Made by a program: the position numbers and the translations under genes. Below, one piece after another: positions 7,992 to 16,883 of a DNA stretch of 64,000 nt. Positions within the stretch are counted from its first letter, which is position 1. Each line of letters opens with the position of its first letter. The DNA is taken from positions 123,774-187,773 of the forward strand of contig NZ_JAEK01000004.1 of the NCBI RefSeq assembly GCF_000518865.1, read 5' to 3'. The notes beneath the pieces were generated by a model. That model was not told the origin of the DNA, did no database searches, and saw only the letters and a list, made by a program, of their open reading frames with translations. Origin of the DNA: Bacillus sp. J37. GTDB lineage: Bacteria; Bacillota; Bacilli; Bacillales; Bacillaceae.

Positions 7992-9167
7992 TTACACTAA
8001 TTCAAATACTCCGGCAGCACCCATTCCTCCGCCGATACACATTGTGACAACACCAAACTGCTGGTTTCTTCGCTTCATTTCATGAATAAGTGAAAGGGTA
8101 AGCTTAGCACCCGAGCAGCCTAGCGGGTGACCAAGAGCAATAGCTCCTCCATTCACATTGACTTTTTCTTCATCAAGTCCTAGTTCCCGTATAACCTGAA
8201 TGGATTGAGATGCAAAGGCTTCATTTAATTCAAATAGCCCAATATCTGAAAGCTCCAGTCCTGCATATTTTAATGCCAATGGAACAGCAGCAACTGGACC
8301 TATCCCCATTACCTCGGGTGGAACACCTGCCACCGCAAAAGATTTGAATTTTGCCATAGATTCGTATCCGAGAGATTCAGCTTTTTCTCGATCCATTAGC
8401 ATAACAGCTGCAGCACCATCACTCGTTTGTGAAGAATTTCCAGCTGTAACAGACCCTTTTATTGAAAAAGCCGGCTTTAAGGTAGCTAATATATCTGTTG
8501 TTGTATTCGCGCGAACGCCTTCGTCTTGACTGAATTGAACCACTCTCTCCTGAAGCTTGTGATCAGATCCCACTGTTCGAACATTCACTTCAACAGGAAC
8601 AATTTCATCATGAAACTTTCCTTTTTGAATCGCCTTCGCTGCCCGCTTATGACTTCTTACAGCAAAAGCATCTTGTTCCTCACGAGAAATCCCATATTTT
8701 GTTGCTACTTGCTCAGCGGTGTGCCCCATTCCCATATAATACTCCGGTGCTTTCTCTGCTAGTTTTACATTAGGCCGAACCACATGCCCCATCATTGGCA
8801 CAAGGCTCATAGATTCAGCTCCTCCGGCTATTGCAGTATCCGAATGACCAAGCATGATCTTCTCCGCTCCATAAGCTATACTTTGCAGGCCGGAAGAGCA
8901 ATATCGATTAATAGTAATGGCAGGAACTGTATAAGGAAGTCCAGCTAAGGCCCCTATGTTTCTCGCCATATTTAAGCCCTGTTCTGCTTCGGGCATCGCA
9001 CATCCGATGATTAAATCATCGATGTTGCCTTCATAATCCCCGGCTCTTTTCAACGTCTCCCTTACAACTAAAGCACCTAAATCGTCCGGACGCATATTAG
9101 CTAAAGTCCCCTTTTTTGCTCTACCAACCGGTGTTCTGGCACCAGCAACAATGACTGCTTCCTTCAT
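7992..9167 (-). CDS. fadA: 3-ketoacyl-CoA thiolase FadA
   Basis: Thiolase that performs the final beta-oxidation step, releasing acetyl-CoA from 3-ketoacyl-CoA. The full-length 391 residues carry the nucleophile C90 (NRYCSSGLQS), H347 in ALGHPLGCSGA and C377 in CIGGGMGAAG, all in canonical positions. It is co-transcribed with fadN (21 bp upstream) and fadE (62 bp downstream). A biosynthetic acetyl-CoA acetyltransferase is the alternative, but the operon context fixes the degradative role. Confidence 0.96.
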   Translation of the reverse strand: MKEAVIVAGARTPVGRAKKGTLANMRPDDLGALVVRETLKRAGDYEGNIDDLIIGCAMPEAEQGLNMARNIGALAGLPYTVPAITINRYCSSGLQSIAYGAEKIMLGHSDTAIAGGAESMSLVPMMGHVVRPNVKLAEKAPEYYMGMGHTAEQVATKYGISREEQDAFAVRSHKRAAKAIQKGKFHDEIVPVEVNVRTVGSDHKLQERVVQFSQDEGVRANTTTDILATLKPAFSIKGSVTAGNSSQTSDGAAAVMLMDREKAESLGYESMAKFKSFAVAGVPPEVMGIGPVAAVPLALKYAGLELSDIGLFELNEAFASQSIQVIRELGLDEEKVNVNGGAIALGHPLGCSGAKLTLSLIHEMKRRNQQFGVVTMCIGGGMGAAGVFELV

Positions 9168-9188
9168 TCAATTAAAACCTCCCTTTTA

Positions 9189-11573
9189 TTAGTTTCTAAG
9201 CGGTTTTCCTTTTACGAGCATGTGCTGCATTCTTGCTTGAGATTTTCTTTCCGCTACTAAACTTAAGAACGCTTCTTTTTCTAAATTTAATAAGTATTGT
9301 TCATCAACCTCTGTTCCAAATGGAACTTTTCCCCCTGATATCACAAAAGCCAGCTTTTTAGCAATTTTCAAATCATGCTCTGAAATATAGCCCGAAAGGT
9401 ACATAGACTGTGCACCGAGTAATAACGCAGCATATCCTGTTTCACCAACTACAGGGATCTTCTTTCTAATTGGCGGTTGGTATCCTGCATCATATAGGTC
9501 AATGACACGTTTTTTAGCATCATGGATGAGATGGTCACTATTTATACTTATATGATCATGTTCATTTAAGAATTGATTTTGTTTCGCTTCTGCTGCAGAT
9601 GATGATACTTTTGCCATTGCAATTGTTTCAAACACTTTATTTGCAACAGTCTGTAAATCAAAATCAGCACCTTTAGGCATATTGTTTAGCTGTTTAATAT
9701 AAAGCTCTTTATTTCCTCCTCCACCAGGAATTAATCCAACTCCTACTTCCACTAACCCCATGTATGTTTCACTTGAAGCTTGGATGCTGCTTGCCGGGAG
9801 ACAAATTTCAGCCCCTCCCCCTAATGTCATTCCAAACGGTGCTGCAACAACAGGTTTTTTGCTATATTTGATTTTCATCATGGCTTGCTGAAATTGGTTA
9901 ATAACCATATCAATTTCAAACAAGTTATCGTCCTGTGCTTCCATTAAAATCATTCCGAGATTTGCACCAACACAAAAGTTCTTCCCTTGATTTCCAATCA
10001 CAAGCCCTTTGTAATTTTTCTCGACTTCTGCGATTGAGAAATTAATCATTTGAATAATATCAAATCCAATGGCATTACTTGGTGAATGGAACTCTAATAA
10101 AGCAACATCATCACCTAAATCAATTAAGCTTGCACCACTGTTTCTCTTTATTACCCCATGGATTTCTTTATATTGTTTAAGATCTATCACCTTTGGATTT
10201 CGTCTTACTTGTCGGTATTCACCATCAGAATAGTAAAATAGTACACCATTTTCTTTTCTATAAAATGTTCCGTAGCCTTTGCCAAGCATATCCTTAACCC
10301 AGACAGGTACCTTAGAACCCTGCTGTTCCATTAGCTCAACCGACTTTTCAATCCCTATAGCATCCCATAATTCAAATGGACCTAATTCCCAACCAAATCC
10401 CCATTTCATCGCCTGATCAATTGCTACGATATCATTAGCAATATCACCTAGAAGCTCGGCTGAATAAATGAGCGTCGGGATTGTAATTCCTCTTAATAAA
10501 GCTCCTGCACGGTCTTCCGCATATATAAGCGCTTTCAATTTGTTTTGTAGTCCCTTTGCTTGCTTTGCCTGTTCAACAGATGGTGCCAGCAATTTTTTCC
10601 GCTCTTCATATTGGAATGTTTCAGTATTTAATTCAAGAATGTCTTTTCCTGCCTTTTTATAAAAACCTTGGCCGCTTTTACTGCCAAGCCACTTATTATC
10701 AAGCATTTTTTGCATAAAAACAGGAATATCAAATACCTCTTTTTCTTCTCCATCTACTAGTTCATATACATTTTTTGCGACGTGTGCAAAAGTATCAAGA
10801 CCTACGACATCAAGGGTTCGGAAGGTTGCACTCTTCGGTCTGCCGATAAGGGGACCTGTTATAGAATCGACTTCACCAACTCGATAGCCGCCCTTCATCA
10901 TTTCCTGAACGGTTACTAATAACCCGTAAGTCCCAATTCTGTTTGCTATAAAGTTTGGTGTGTCTTTTGCTTCAACAACACCTTTACCAAGGACATCTTC
11001 GCCGAATGATTTTATGAATGCCAGGACTTCCTGATCGGTGTCTTTTGTTGGAATCACTTCTAAAAGCTTTAAGTATCTAGGGGGATTGAAAAAATGCGTA
11101 CCTAAAAAGTGCTTTCGGAAGTCTTCTGATCGTCCTTCTGCCATAGCCTCTACTGAAATACCTGATGTATTTGAACTGATAATACTCCCAGGTTTTCTAT
11201 ATTGGTCAACAAGAGCAAAGACCTTTTGCTTTACAGGTAAATTTTCGACAACAACCTCAATAATCCAATCTGCCTCATTAAGAAGATGCATGTCATCTTC
11301 AAAGTTACCTACCTTAATACGTTCCAGATTACTCTTATCTGTAAGTGGTGCAGGCTTTTGTTTAAGAAGCTTTTGTACAGCTTTTTGTACAAGACGATTT
11401 CGAACAGCTTTATCTTCAAGTGTGAGACCTTTTTTTAGTTCTTCTTCATTTAATTCTCGTGGCACAATATCTAATAGTAATACAGGGATGCCGATATTTG
11501 CTAAGTGTGCTGCGATTCCAGAGCCCATTACCCCTGATCCTAAGACAGCCGCTCTTTTTATACGCTTGACCAT
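9189..11573 (-). CDS. fadN: 3-hydroxyacyl-CoA dehydrogenase / enoyl-CoA hydratase FadN
   Basis: Bifunctional beta-oxidation enzyme of 794 residues with the dehydrogenase part first. The N-terminus has the NAD-binding GSGVMGSGIAAHLA, then the HxxNP motif GTHFFNPPRYLKL and a C-terminal HCDH region. An enoyl-CoA hydratase/crotonase domain follows around residues 470-680 (GNQGKNFCVGANL, FGMTLGGGAEI). The order is opposite to E. coli FadB but usual for Bacillus FadN. The ATG at 11573 follows AAAGGGGGAG; an upstream in-frame extension is rejected. A FadR operator lies immediately upstream. Confidence 0.95.
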   Translation of the reverse strand: MVKRIKRAAVLGSGVMGSGIAAHLANIGIPVLLLDIVPRELNEEELKKGLTLEDKAVRNRLVQKAVQKLLKQKPAPLTDKSNLERIKVGNFEDDMHLLNEADWIIEVVVENLPVKQKVFALVDQYRKPGSIISSNTSGISVEAMAEGRSEDFRKHFLGTHFFNPPRYLKLLEVIPTKDTDQEVLAFIKSFGEDVLGKGVVEAKDTPNFIANRIGTYGLLVTVQEMMKGGYRVGEVDSITGPLIGRPKSATFRTLDVVGLDTFAHVAKNVYELVDGEEKEVFDIPVFMQKMLDNKWLGSKSGQGFYKKAGKDILELNTETFQYEERKKLLAPSVEQAKQAKGLQNKLKALIYAEDRAGALLRGITIPTLIYSAELLGDIANDIVAIDQAMKWGFGWELGPFELWDAIGIEKSVELMEQQGSKVPVWVKDMLGKGYGTFYRKENGVLFYYSDGEYRQVRRNPKVIDLKQYKEIHGVIKRNSGASLIDLGDDVALLEFHSPSNAIGFDIIQMINFSIAEVEKNYKGLVIGNQGKNFCVGANLGMILMEAQDDNLFEIDMVINQFQQAMMKIKYSKKPVVAAPFGMTLGGGAEICLPASSIQASSETYMGLVEVGVGLIPGGGGNKELYIKQLNNMPKGADFDLQTVANKVFETIAMAKVSSSAAEAKQNQFLNEHDHISINSDHLIHDAKKRVIDLYDAGYQPPIRKKIPVVGETGYAALLLGAQSMYLSGYISEHDLKIAKKLAFVISGGKVPFGTEVDEQYLLNLEKEAFLSLVAERKSQARMQHMLVKGKPLRN

Positions 11574-11591
11574 ATATTCTCCCCCTTTATT

Positions 11592-11609
11592 TGAATGAAT
11601 ACTCATTCA
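11592..11609 (-). promoter_or_regulatory. FadR operator of the fadN-fadA-fadE operon
   Basis: The palindrome TGAATGAATACTCATTCA matches the B. subtilis FadR consensus TGAATGAnTAnTCATTCA. It lies 18 bp upstream of the fadN start, on the transcript side of the promoter region. Long-chain acyl-CoA should relieve repression. FadR itself is not in the window. Confidence 0.93.
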
Positions 11610-11760
11610 TTTTCTTTTCAAAAAAAATGAACCCTTACGAATGAGTTTCTTTATTATAAATATAAAAGATTTACCTCATGACTTCAATAGATTTATCACA
11701 ATTTTTCCTAAATAATCAAATCAAACATTGGACAAGTTAATCTCTAGGAGGTGATATAAT

Positions 11761-11916
11761 ATGGCAAGATTAAAAAAATCTCCTTCAAAAGCGGGTGTTA
11801 GTGCTGCAAGCGTAAAGGGGAATGCGGGTCCTACTAACGAAAAAGCTGGCGGCGGGAAACGCACTAGTCAAAACCAACAATACAAACAACATAATATGGG
11901 TAGCGACGATATGTAA
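11761..11916 (+). CDS. yuzL: YuzL-like small basic protein
   Basis: Tiny hydrophilic protein of 51 residues starting MARLKKSPSKAGVSAASVKG and ending in an Asn/Gln-rich, then acidic tail (GSDDM). It is preceded by an excellent AGGAGGTGAT site. The N-terminus and its position between fadN and fadM match YuzL of B. subtilis, a family of unknown function. There is no signal or membrane segment and no cysteine. Its basic, glycine-rich composition resembles small spore proteins, but I do not claim this. The stop is 6 bp from a repeat element. Confidence 0.8.
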   Translation: MARLKKSPSKAGVSAASVKGNAGPTNEKAGGGKRTSQNQQYKQHNMGSDDM

Positions 11917-11921
11917 TGTTG

Positions 11922-12024
11922 AAAAGCGTAAGCGCCTTGATCGGACTAGGGTAAATAAGGCGCAAAGGGATAGAAGACGTTCTTTGTCTTCAATTCCTTT
12001 GTGGCTTATGACCTCGAGGGGCTA
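11922..12024 (+). repeat. Structured intergenic repeat, family 2 (AAAAGCG-AAGCGCCTTG), copy A
   Basis: It begins GAAAAGCGTAAGCGCCTTGA and ends GAGGGGCTAGGCGCTG. Between the AGCGCC/GGCGCT outer arms lies a hairpin with the conserved GAAGACGTTCTTTGTCTTC tip. The same tip and ends recur at 40600-40712, and the ends alone at 33277-33416 and 55036-55085. It occupies the gap between yuzL and fadM. Confidence 0.75.
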
Positions 12025-12136
12025 GGCGCTGACAGTCAGTAACGCGACATCCTTTCACATTGACTGCACTTGCACATCCTGTGTTTCGGAGCTAGTCGAA
12101 AAACTAATTACACACTTTCATAATATTATCTATCCC

Positions 12137-12174
12137 AAAAGGGACTAGCACTATAGATGCAGAGTTCCCTTTTT
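12137..12174. terminator. Bidirectional terminator between yuzL and fadM
   Basis: An AAAAGGGA/TCCCTTTT stem (12137-12144 and 12166-12173) with further pairing inside and T-runs available on both strands. It lies 15 bp past the fadM stop. Confidence 0.75.
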
Positions 12175-12188
12175 CATCTTTATCGTCT

Positions 12189-13106
12189 TTATCGTTTGAT
12201 CATTCCTTTTATCACAAAGGCTATATTTGCAGGCCTTTCTGCCATTCTTCTCATGAAATATCCGTACCAATCTGTCCCATAAGGAACATATACCCTCATT
12301 TTATACCCTTCATTAACAATTTCCAATTGCTTTTCAGGCCGAATTCCATAGAGCATTTGAAATTCAAATTGAGTTTTTGGAATACCATGTTTGTTTGCAA
12401 TTTGTTTGGTATAGTCAATTATCTGGTCGTCATGTGTTGCAATAGCTGTATAGTGACCATTAAGTAAATGCATTTTAATGATCTTTTTAAAATTTAAATC
12501 TACATCTTTTTTATCTGGAAATGCAACATCTGCCGATTCCTTGTATGCGCCTTTAACAAGTCTTAAGTTTGCTTGATAAGTACCTAAATCCTCTACATCA
12601 TCTACCGTTCGATATAAATAAGCTTGAAGAACTGTTCCAACATTGTCATACTCAGATCTGAGGTGTTTAAAAATCTTCAATGTTTTTTCACACCTTGAAT
12701 AATCTTCCATATCAATGGTTATAAAAACACCATGTTTTTTTGCTTTTGCCAAGATGCGGCACATATTCGATAAGACGACTTCTTCGGAAATATCTAAACC
12801 CATCGATGTTAATTTAATGGAAACTTGTGATTTTAATCGCTCATGACCAATGATCTCAATCGCCTTTATACAATGATTGGCTGTTTCCTCAGCTTCATTT
12901 TCATCAATAATAAATTCTCCTAAATAATCTAATGTTACATCAAGTCCTTTATTATTTAATTGTTTAATCACATCTTTTGCACCATCAATCGTATTACCGG
13001 CAACAAATCTAGCTGCCCCAAAACGCAAGCCGTATTTTTTGGCTAACTTCGTCATCATCTTATTTCTGGATAAAAACATAAAAGAGTTCCGTAAAAGTTT
13101 TTCCAT
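12189..13106 (-). CDS. fadM: Proline dehydrogenase family protein FadM
   Basis: FAD-dependent proline dehydrogenase of 305 residues, which oxidises proline to pyrroline-5-carboxylate; no P5C dehydrogenase gene is nearby. Recognisable blocks are SIKLTSMGLDIS, VTIDMEDYSR, LRLVKGAYKE, ATHDDQII and YVPYGTDWYGYFMRRMAERP, the last being the family's C-terminal substrate-binding YxxRRxxE-like segment. The ATG at 13106 sits behind GGGAGGCGG, and a longer upstream reading is rejected. In B. subtilis the yusM/fadM gene occupies this same place next to fad genes. Confidence 0.92.
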   Translation of the reverse strand: MEKLLRNSFMFLSRNKMMTKLAKKYGLRFGAARFVAGNTIDGAKDVIKQLNNKGLDVTLDYLGEFIIDENEAEETANHCIKAIEIIGHERLKSQVSIKLTSMGLDISEEVVLSNMCRILAKAKKHGVFITIDMEDYSRCEKTLKIFKHLRSEYDNVGTVLQAYLYRTVDDVEDLGTYQANLRLVKGAYKESADVAFPDKKDVDLNFKKIIKMHLLNGHYTAIATHDDQIIDYTKQIANKHGIPKTQFEFQMLYGIRPEKQLEIVNEGYKMRVYVPYGTDWYGYFMRRMAERPANIAFVIKGMIKR

Positions 13107-13313
13107 CTTAAACCGCCTCCCTTTCATCCTTATACAGAAGAAAAGCACAATGGAAGAAAACGCATTCAAATTCTGCATCTTTATCAAATCTGTATTCGTC
13201 TTATTCCTACTATATGTTTGATGAATAAAACTGTTAAAAAACCACTAGTGTCTTGCATAGGGCTATGCGGATTGTGTAATTATAGACAAGAAAGAATTGT
13301 GAGGAGGATTAAC

Positions 13314-13589
13314 ATGCAACAGCAAAATTATCAACAACAAACTCAACCCGGTATGATGCAACAGCCCCCAAATGTTGTGACGACAAAGGATCAGCTTTAC
13401 CTTACAGATATGCTTTCCTGGAACCTTTTAGCAATGAAAAAAGCTCATTTTTTTGCTTCTCAATGCCAAAATCAACAGGTAAAAACGCAATTGGAAAAAG
13501 TCGGTCAAATGCATGAACAACACTATCAGAAAATTTTAGGGCATTTACAAACCCAACAGCAATCTTCACAGAACTCACAACTTCAATAG
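13314..13589 (+). CDS. yusN: CotF-like spore coat protein YusN
   Basis: Gln-rich protein of 91 residues whose core (TKDQLYLTDMLSWNLLAMKKAHFFA, residues ~25-49) matches the helical CotF-type coat domain, flanked by low-complexity Q-rich ends. The ATG at 13314 follows GAGGAGG; the longer upstream reading lacks a site. Expected to be made in the mother cell and placed in the coat, but I could not identify a clear SigK or SigE promoter. It is followed 13 bp later by a second CotF-like gene. Confidence 0.8.
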   Translation: MQQQNYQQQTQPGMMQQPPNVVTTKDQLYLTDMLSWNLLAMKKAHFFASQCQNQQVKTQLEKVGQMHEQHYQKILGHLQTQQQSSQNSQLQ

Positions 13590-13602
13590 GAGGTAGCACA
13601 AG

Positions 13603-13932
13603 ATGGATCAAATAAAAAGTGCATCAATGACACCGGTTCAACAGGGACCACAAATGAATGATCGTGACTTTGCAAATGATCTTTTAGCAACTGAAAAATA
13701 TTTAACGACCGCATATTCAACTGCTTTAAATGAAGCAAGTCATCAAAATCTTTATCAAGACTTGCAAACCATTCTAACTGAAACACAGCAAGCTCAAAGA
13801 GATCTATATAACTTCATGTTTCAAAACGGATGGTATACTCTTGAAGCAGCTGATACACAAAAGCTTCAGCAGTCTTATCAAAAATTTTCTTCGTCTATTC
13901 AACAAGAATCACCGTACGGTAAGACCCAATAA
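13603..13932 (+). CDS. CotF-like spore coat protein
   Basis: Protein of 109 residues with the CotF-family helical core (NDRDFANDLLATEKYLTTAY at ~20-39 and a QRDLYNFMFQNGWY block at ~80-93). The NGWY ending is typical of these coat and ferritin-like small proteins. The start follows AGGAGG. It forms a two-gene unit with yusN and ends at a strong terminator. The exact coat role is inferred from family membership. Confidence 0.8.
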   Translation: MDQIKSASMTPVQQGPQMNDRDFANDLLATEKYLTTAYSTALNEASHQNLYQDLQTILTETQQAQRDLYNFMFQNGWYTLEAADTQKLQQSYQKFSSSIQQESPYGKTQ

Positions 13933-13934
13933 AA

Positions 13935-13967
13935 GGAAAGGGACTGTTCAAAACACAGTCCCTTTCC
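13935..13967. terminator. Bidirectional terminator between convergent genes
   Basis: A perfect 13-bp stem GGAAAGGGACTGT/ACAGTCCCTTTCC (13935-13947 and 13955-13967) sits between the convergent CotF-like and DUF2573-like genes. Confidence 0.92.
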
Positions 13968-13969
13968 TC

Positions 13970-14221
13970 TTATTGATTTTTTGTTTCCCTATGTTTTTCA
14001 TTTAAAACCTTTATCTCATTGATCATGACCTTCAGGTTGTCTTTTGCATCAGGATAGGATGCATTCCAATGTTTGGTGAGTGGTGGCATTGACTTTGATA
14101 TGTGAGAATATAGAGCCCACATTATTACTTTTTCCTTCAATTCATCAGAAGAATCTCCTAATAACAATTCTGTATACTTCTCTATGAGCCCATCAAATTG
14201 ATCTTTTAACTTTTGATCCAT
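13970..14221 (-). CDS. Small conserved protein, YusU/DUF2573-like
   Basis: Helical hydrophilic protein of 83 residues (FDGLIEKYTELLLGDSSDEL, MPPLTKHWNASYPDAKD) without signal or membrane segments. It is the last gene of the siderophore operon, 13 bp after the FhuF-like gene. Position and size suggest the YusU/DUF2573 family seen next to yusV in B. subtilis; this is recall, not a search. Function unknown. Confidence 0.6.
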   Translation of the reverse strand: MDQKLKDQFDGLIEKYTELLLGDSSDELKEKVIMWALYSHISKSMPPLTKHWNASYPDAKDNLKVMINEIKVLNEKHRETKNQ

Positions 14222-14234
14222 TCATGAACACCTC

Positions 14235-14984
14235 CTAATTCGGACTTATGCATTCAATTGGACACGTGTTACATCGATCATTATTTTTTGATGTAAGATA
14301 AAATAAACAGCAAGTTGATCTTTTTCGTACATCATTATGTTTTTCATGAAAAAATGGAGCTAGTGGATTTTTAGCTTTTACTCCAAAGAGATGAGGAGCT
14401 GCCTCCATTACAACATATGAAAAATCATCACGTATTCTTGCTTTGGTTTCTTCCGATAAGTCTTTGTCTTCTAATGTAGACTCATACATCCAAAAAATAT
14501 AGAGCGCTACATTCTCCCATAAAATAACCTTTGCAACACGCGATACTTTTGAAATAGTTGTAATCATAAGGGCAATATTTTGTTTAAATAGAGCCTCTAA
14601 AACTTCATCACGCCATTCATTTCGACTCGAAGCCGGAGTGGTAACTTCCGAGTTTACAAAATGGAAACTCGGTAACCAAAATGGATCGTCTTCCTCTGTG
14701 TATAAAAAAAGGTTGTCAATGGAACTATTTATCCCTTTATTAAATACACTCATACTATATAAAACAAGCGCAGCTAAAAAGGCATAACTCTTTACAAGCA
14801 TCGAACCTAATACCTGCTGTTTATCTGTATTGTATTTTATTTGTAAGTTATCATTGAATAATCTTATCAAACGGTCTTCATTTAATAATTCAGAACCTTT
14901 GACCATGACCTGTGGTGAAGTGTCTTTTAAACATAATCGATATTTTTCTAATATTTTTTCTTCTACTTTCGATAATTCAGCCAT
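14235..14984 (-). CDS. FhuF-like ferric-siderophore reductase
   Basis: Cytoplasmic [2Fe-2S] protein of 249 residues expected to reduce Fe3+-siderophore and release iron. The C-terminus holds the family's cysteine signature, STCC then CNTCP (CCx10-11CxxC). The preceding 180 residues match the IucA/IucC-like FhuF N-terminal region in general pattern only. It overlaps the ATPase gene by 8 bp, consistent with one translationally coupled operon. The closest B. subtilis analogue would be FchR. The cluster's siderophore is inferred in the binding-protein entry. Confidence 0.85.
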   Translation of the reverse strand: MAELSKVEEKILEKYRLCLKDTSPQVMVKGSELLNEDRLIRLFNDNLQIKYNTDKQQVLGSMLVKSYAFLAALVLYSMSVFNKGINSSIDNLFLYTEEDDPFWLPSFHFVNSEVTTPASSRNEWRDEVLEALFKQNIALMITTISKVSRVAKVILWENVALYIFWMYESTLEDKDLSEETKARIRDDFSYVVMEAAPHLFGVKAKNPLAPFFHEKHNDVRKRSTCCLFYLTSKNNDRCNTCPIECISPN

Positions 14985-15795
14985 TTAATGCGCCAACTTC
15001 CTTTACAATACATCTCCCTTTTCCATGAGGGATACAAAGTGGAGTTCCAAAAAGGGGATCAACTGTTACCTCACAGTTCATCTCAAAAACATTTTGCACT
15101 AAACTACAATTGATCACTTCTTCAGGCTTTCCTTGTGCAAAAATCTTTTTATCTTTTAATGCTACTAAATTATGAGCATAACGACAAGCTAAATTCAGAT
15201 CATGAAGTACCATTACAATCGTACGATTTTCCCGCTCATTTAATTCAAATAGCAGATCGAGTATTTCAATTTGGTGTGTCATATCCAAATAAGTTGTTGG
15301 TTCATCCAACAAAATAATATCTGTTTTTTGTGCCAAAGTCATTGCAATCCATGCACGCTGTCGTTGTCCCCCTGATAATGAATCAACCGGTCTCTCGGCT
15401 AGCTCCTGTAAAGCAGTTGCTTCTAAAGCAATGTTAACTGCTTCTTCGTCCTCTTCAGACCATTGCTTTAACCAACTTTGATATGGGTAGCGTCCTTGTT
15501 TAACGAGCTGCAGGACTGTTAATCCCTCTGGAGCTGTCGGACCTTGAGGAAGAATTGCAAGCTGCTTGGCTACTTCTTTTGTTGATAATTTAGCTATTGC
15601 AGTACCTTCCAGTAAAACAGTTCCTTCCTTCGGCTTTAACAGTCTTGCAATAGACCTTAGCAAAGTTGATTTTCCACAACCATTACTTCCGATAAAAACG
15701 GTAATTTCACCTTTAGGAATTTTCACATCTAGCTCATTTATAATAATCGTATCTCCATATGAAAGCGTTAGAGCACTTGTTTCTATGGCTGTCAT
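14977..15795 (-). CDS. Iron-siderophore ABC transporter ATPase (FecE/FhuC/YusV type)
   Basis: ATPase of 272 residues for iron-siderophore import. Walker A is GSNGCGKST, the signature LSGGQRQRAW and Walker B ILLDEPTTYLDM; the TTYLDM ending is characteristic of the iron-siderophore/B12 subclass. The ATG at 15795 follows AAGGAGTGA, and a 12-residue upstream extension is rejected. It powers the two permeases encoded just upstream. In B. subtilis one such ATPase, YusV, serves several siderophore systems; here it is next to a dedicated permease pair. Confidence 0.94.
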   Translation of the reverse strand: MTAIETSALTLSYGDTIIINELDVKIPKGEITVFIGSNGCGKSTLLRSIARLLKPKEGTVLLEGTAIAKLSTKEVAKQLAILPQGPTAPEGLTVLQLVKQGRYPYQSWLKQWSEEDEEAVNIALEATALQELAERPVDSLSGGQRQRAWIAMTLAQKTDIILLDEPTTYLDMTHQIEILDLLFELNERENRTIVMVLHDLNLACRYAHNLVALKDKKIFAQGKPEEVINCSLVQNVFEMNCEVTVDPLFGTPLCIPHGKGRCIVKEVGALNG

Positions 15796-15827
15796 TCTAA
15801 AATCACTCCTTTTTGTATGGTCTATTG

Positions 15828-16883
15828 TCAACTGTTTCTAGTTTTGTATAACAAATAAATAAAATATGGTGCCCCAATTGCTGCAGTAAATACTCCTGCC
15901 GGAACCTCTAAAGGAGAAAATAATATTCTTCCTAAAAGATCAGCCAACATGACCAGAATCGCTCCGATTAATGCAGATACTGGAAGAAGGGCTCCAAATG
16001 ATGATCCAACGAGTCTTCTTCCTATATGTGGAGCCATTAACCCCACAAAACCAATAACACCTGCAAAGGCAACTGCGCTACCTGTTAGTGCTGTACTTAA
16101 CAGTAATAGAAAAAAACGATTTCGTTGAACTGCACTTCCTACCCCTGTTGCAAGCTCATCACCAAGCTCTTGAATATTGACATTCCGAATTGAAATGATG
16201 CTTATAACAAGTAAGATAACAACAACGGGTGTTAAAATCCGAACATGCTCCCATGTTGCTCCATAGACGGTTCCGGTAATCCATACATTTGCTTGTGAGG
16301 CTTGATAAATCGGACCTTTCACCATAAATAATGTTGTCAAAGATTGAGCAAGCATTGATAAACCAATTCCAATTAACACAAGCCTAATAGAAGAAGCTCC
16401 ATTTTTCCATGATAACAAATAAACGAGAATCCCGACGATCGCGGCACCTATGAATGCTGCTACAGGCATCCATTTTATACTAACAAAAAGAGAATTATTT
16501 TTATCACTGAAAAGCATAAGAAATAAGACAACCCCAACAGATCCTCCCCCTGTTATTCCGATAATATCAGGTGAAGCTAGAGGGTTCCGAATTAACCCTT
16601 GTAAAATAGCTCCGGCAACCGCTAAACTAATTCCTACTAGTAAAGCAATCATAATTCTGGGGAGCCGAAACGAAAAGATAAATAAATTTTCCATTTCGTC
16701 CCCATATCCAAACAAGGTCTTTAGCACATTAAGTGGATGAATGAGTACCTCGCCAACCCCTGTACTCGTCAAAAATACAAGACATGTAACGACAAGGAGA
16801 ATAACAGAAACGGCAAAAGCCTTTTTATCAAAAAAGAATGAGAATTTATTTGAACCAAAGCGAAGCTTATAATATTTTTTCAT
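15828..16883 (-). CDS. FecCD-family siderophore permease (second subunit)
   Basis: Integral membrane protein of 351 residues with about ten hydrophobic segments. It belongs to the FecCD family (GISLAVAGAILQGLIRNPLA, GVIGFVGLMAPHIGRRL, DLLGRILFSPLEVPAGVFTA). It forms a heterodimeric channel with the upstream permease; the ATG overlaps that gene's stop by 4 bp (ATGA), so they are translationally coupled. The N-terminal ~25 residues are basic and cytoplasmic. Confidence 0.94.
   Translation of the reverse strand: MKKYYKLRFGSNKFSFFFDKKAFAVSVILLVVTCLVFLTSTGVGEVLIHPLNVLKTLFGYGDEMENLFIFSFRLPRIMIALLVGISLAVAGAILQGLIRNPLASPDIIGITGGGSVGVVLFLMLFSDKNNSLFVSIKWMPVAAFIGAAIVGILVYLLSWKNGASSIRLVLIGIGLSMLAQSLTTLFMVKGPIYQASQANVWITGTVYGATWEHVRILTPVVVILLVISIISIRNVNIQELGDELATGVGSAVQRNRFFLLLLSTALTGSAVAFAGVIGFVGLMAPHIGRRLVGSSFGALLPVSALIGAILVMLADLLGRILFSPLEVPAGVFTAAIGAPYFIYLLYKTRNS

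Noticed and set aside
11822..12025. 67-codon + strand frame overlapping yuzL
   Set aside because: It begins inside yuzL in another frame and runs into the family-2 repeat; no SD.
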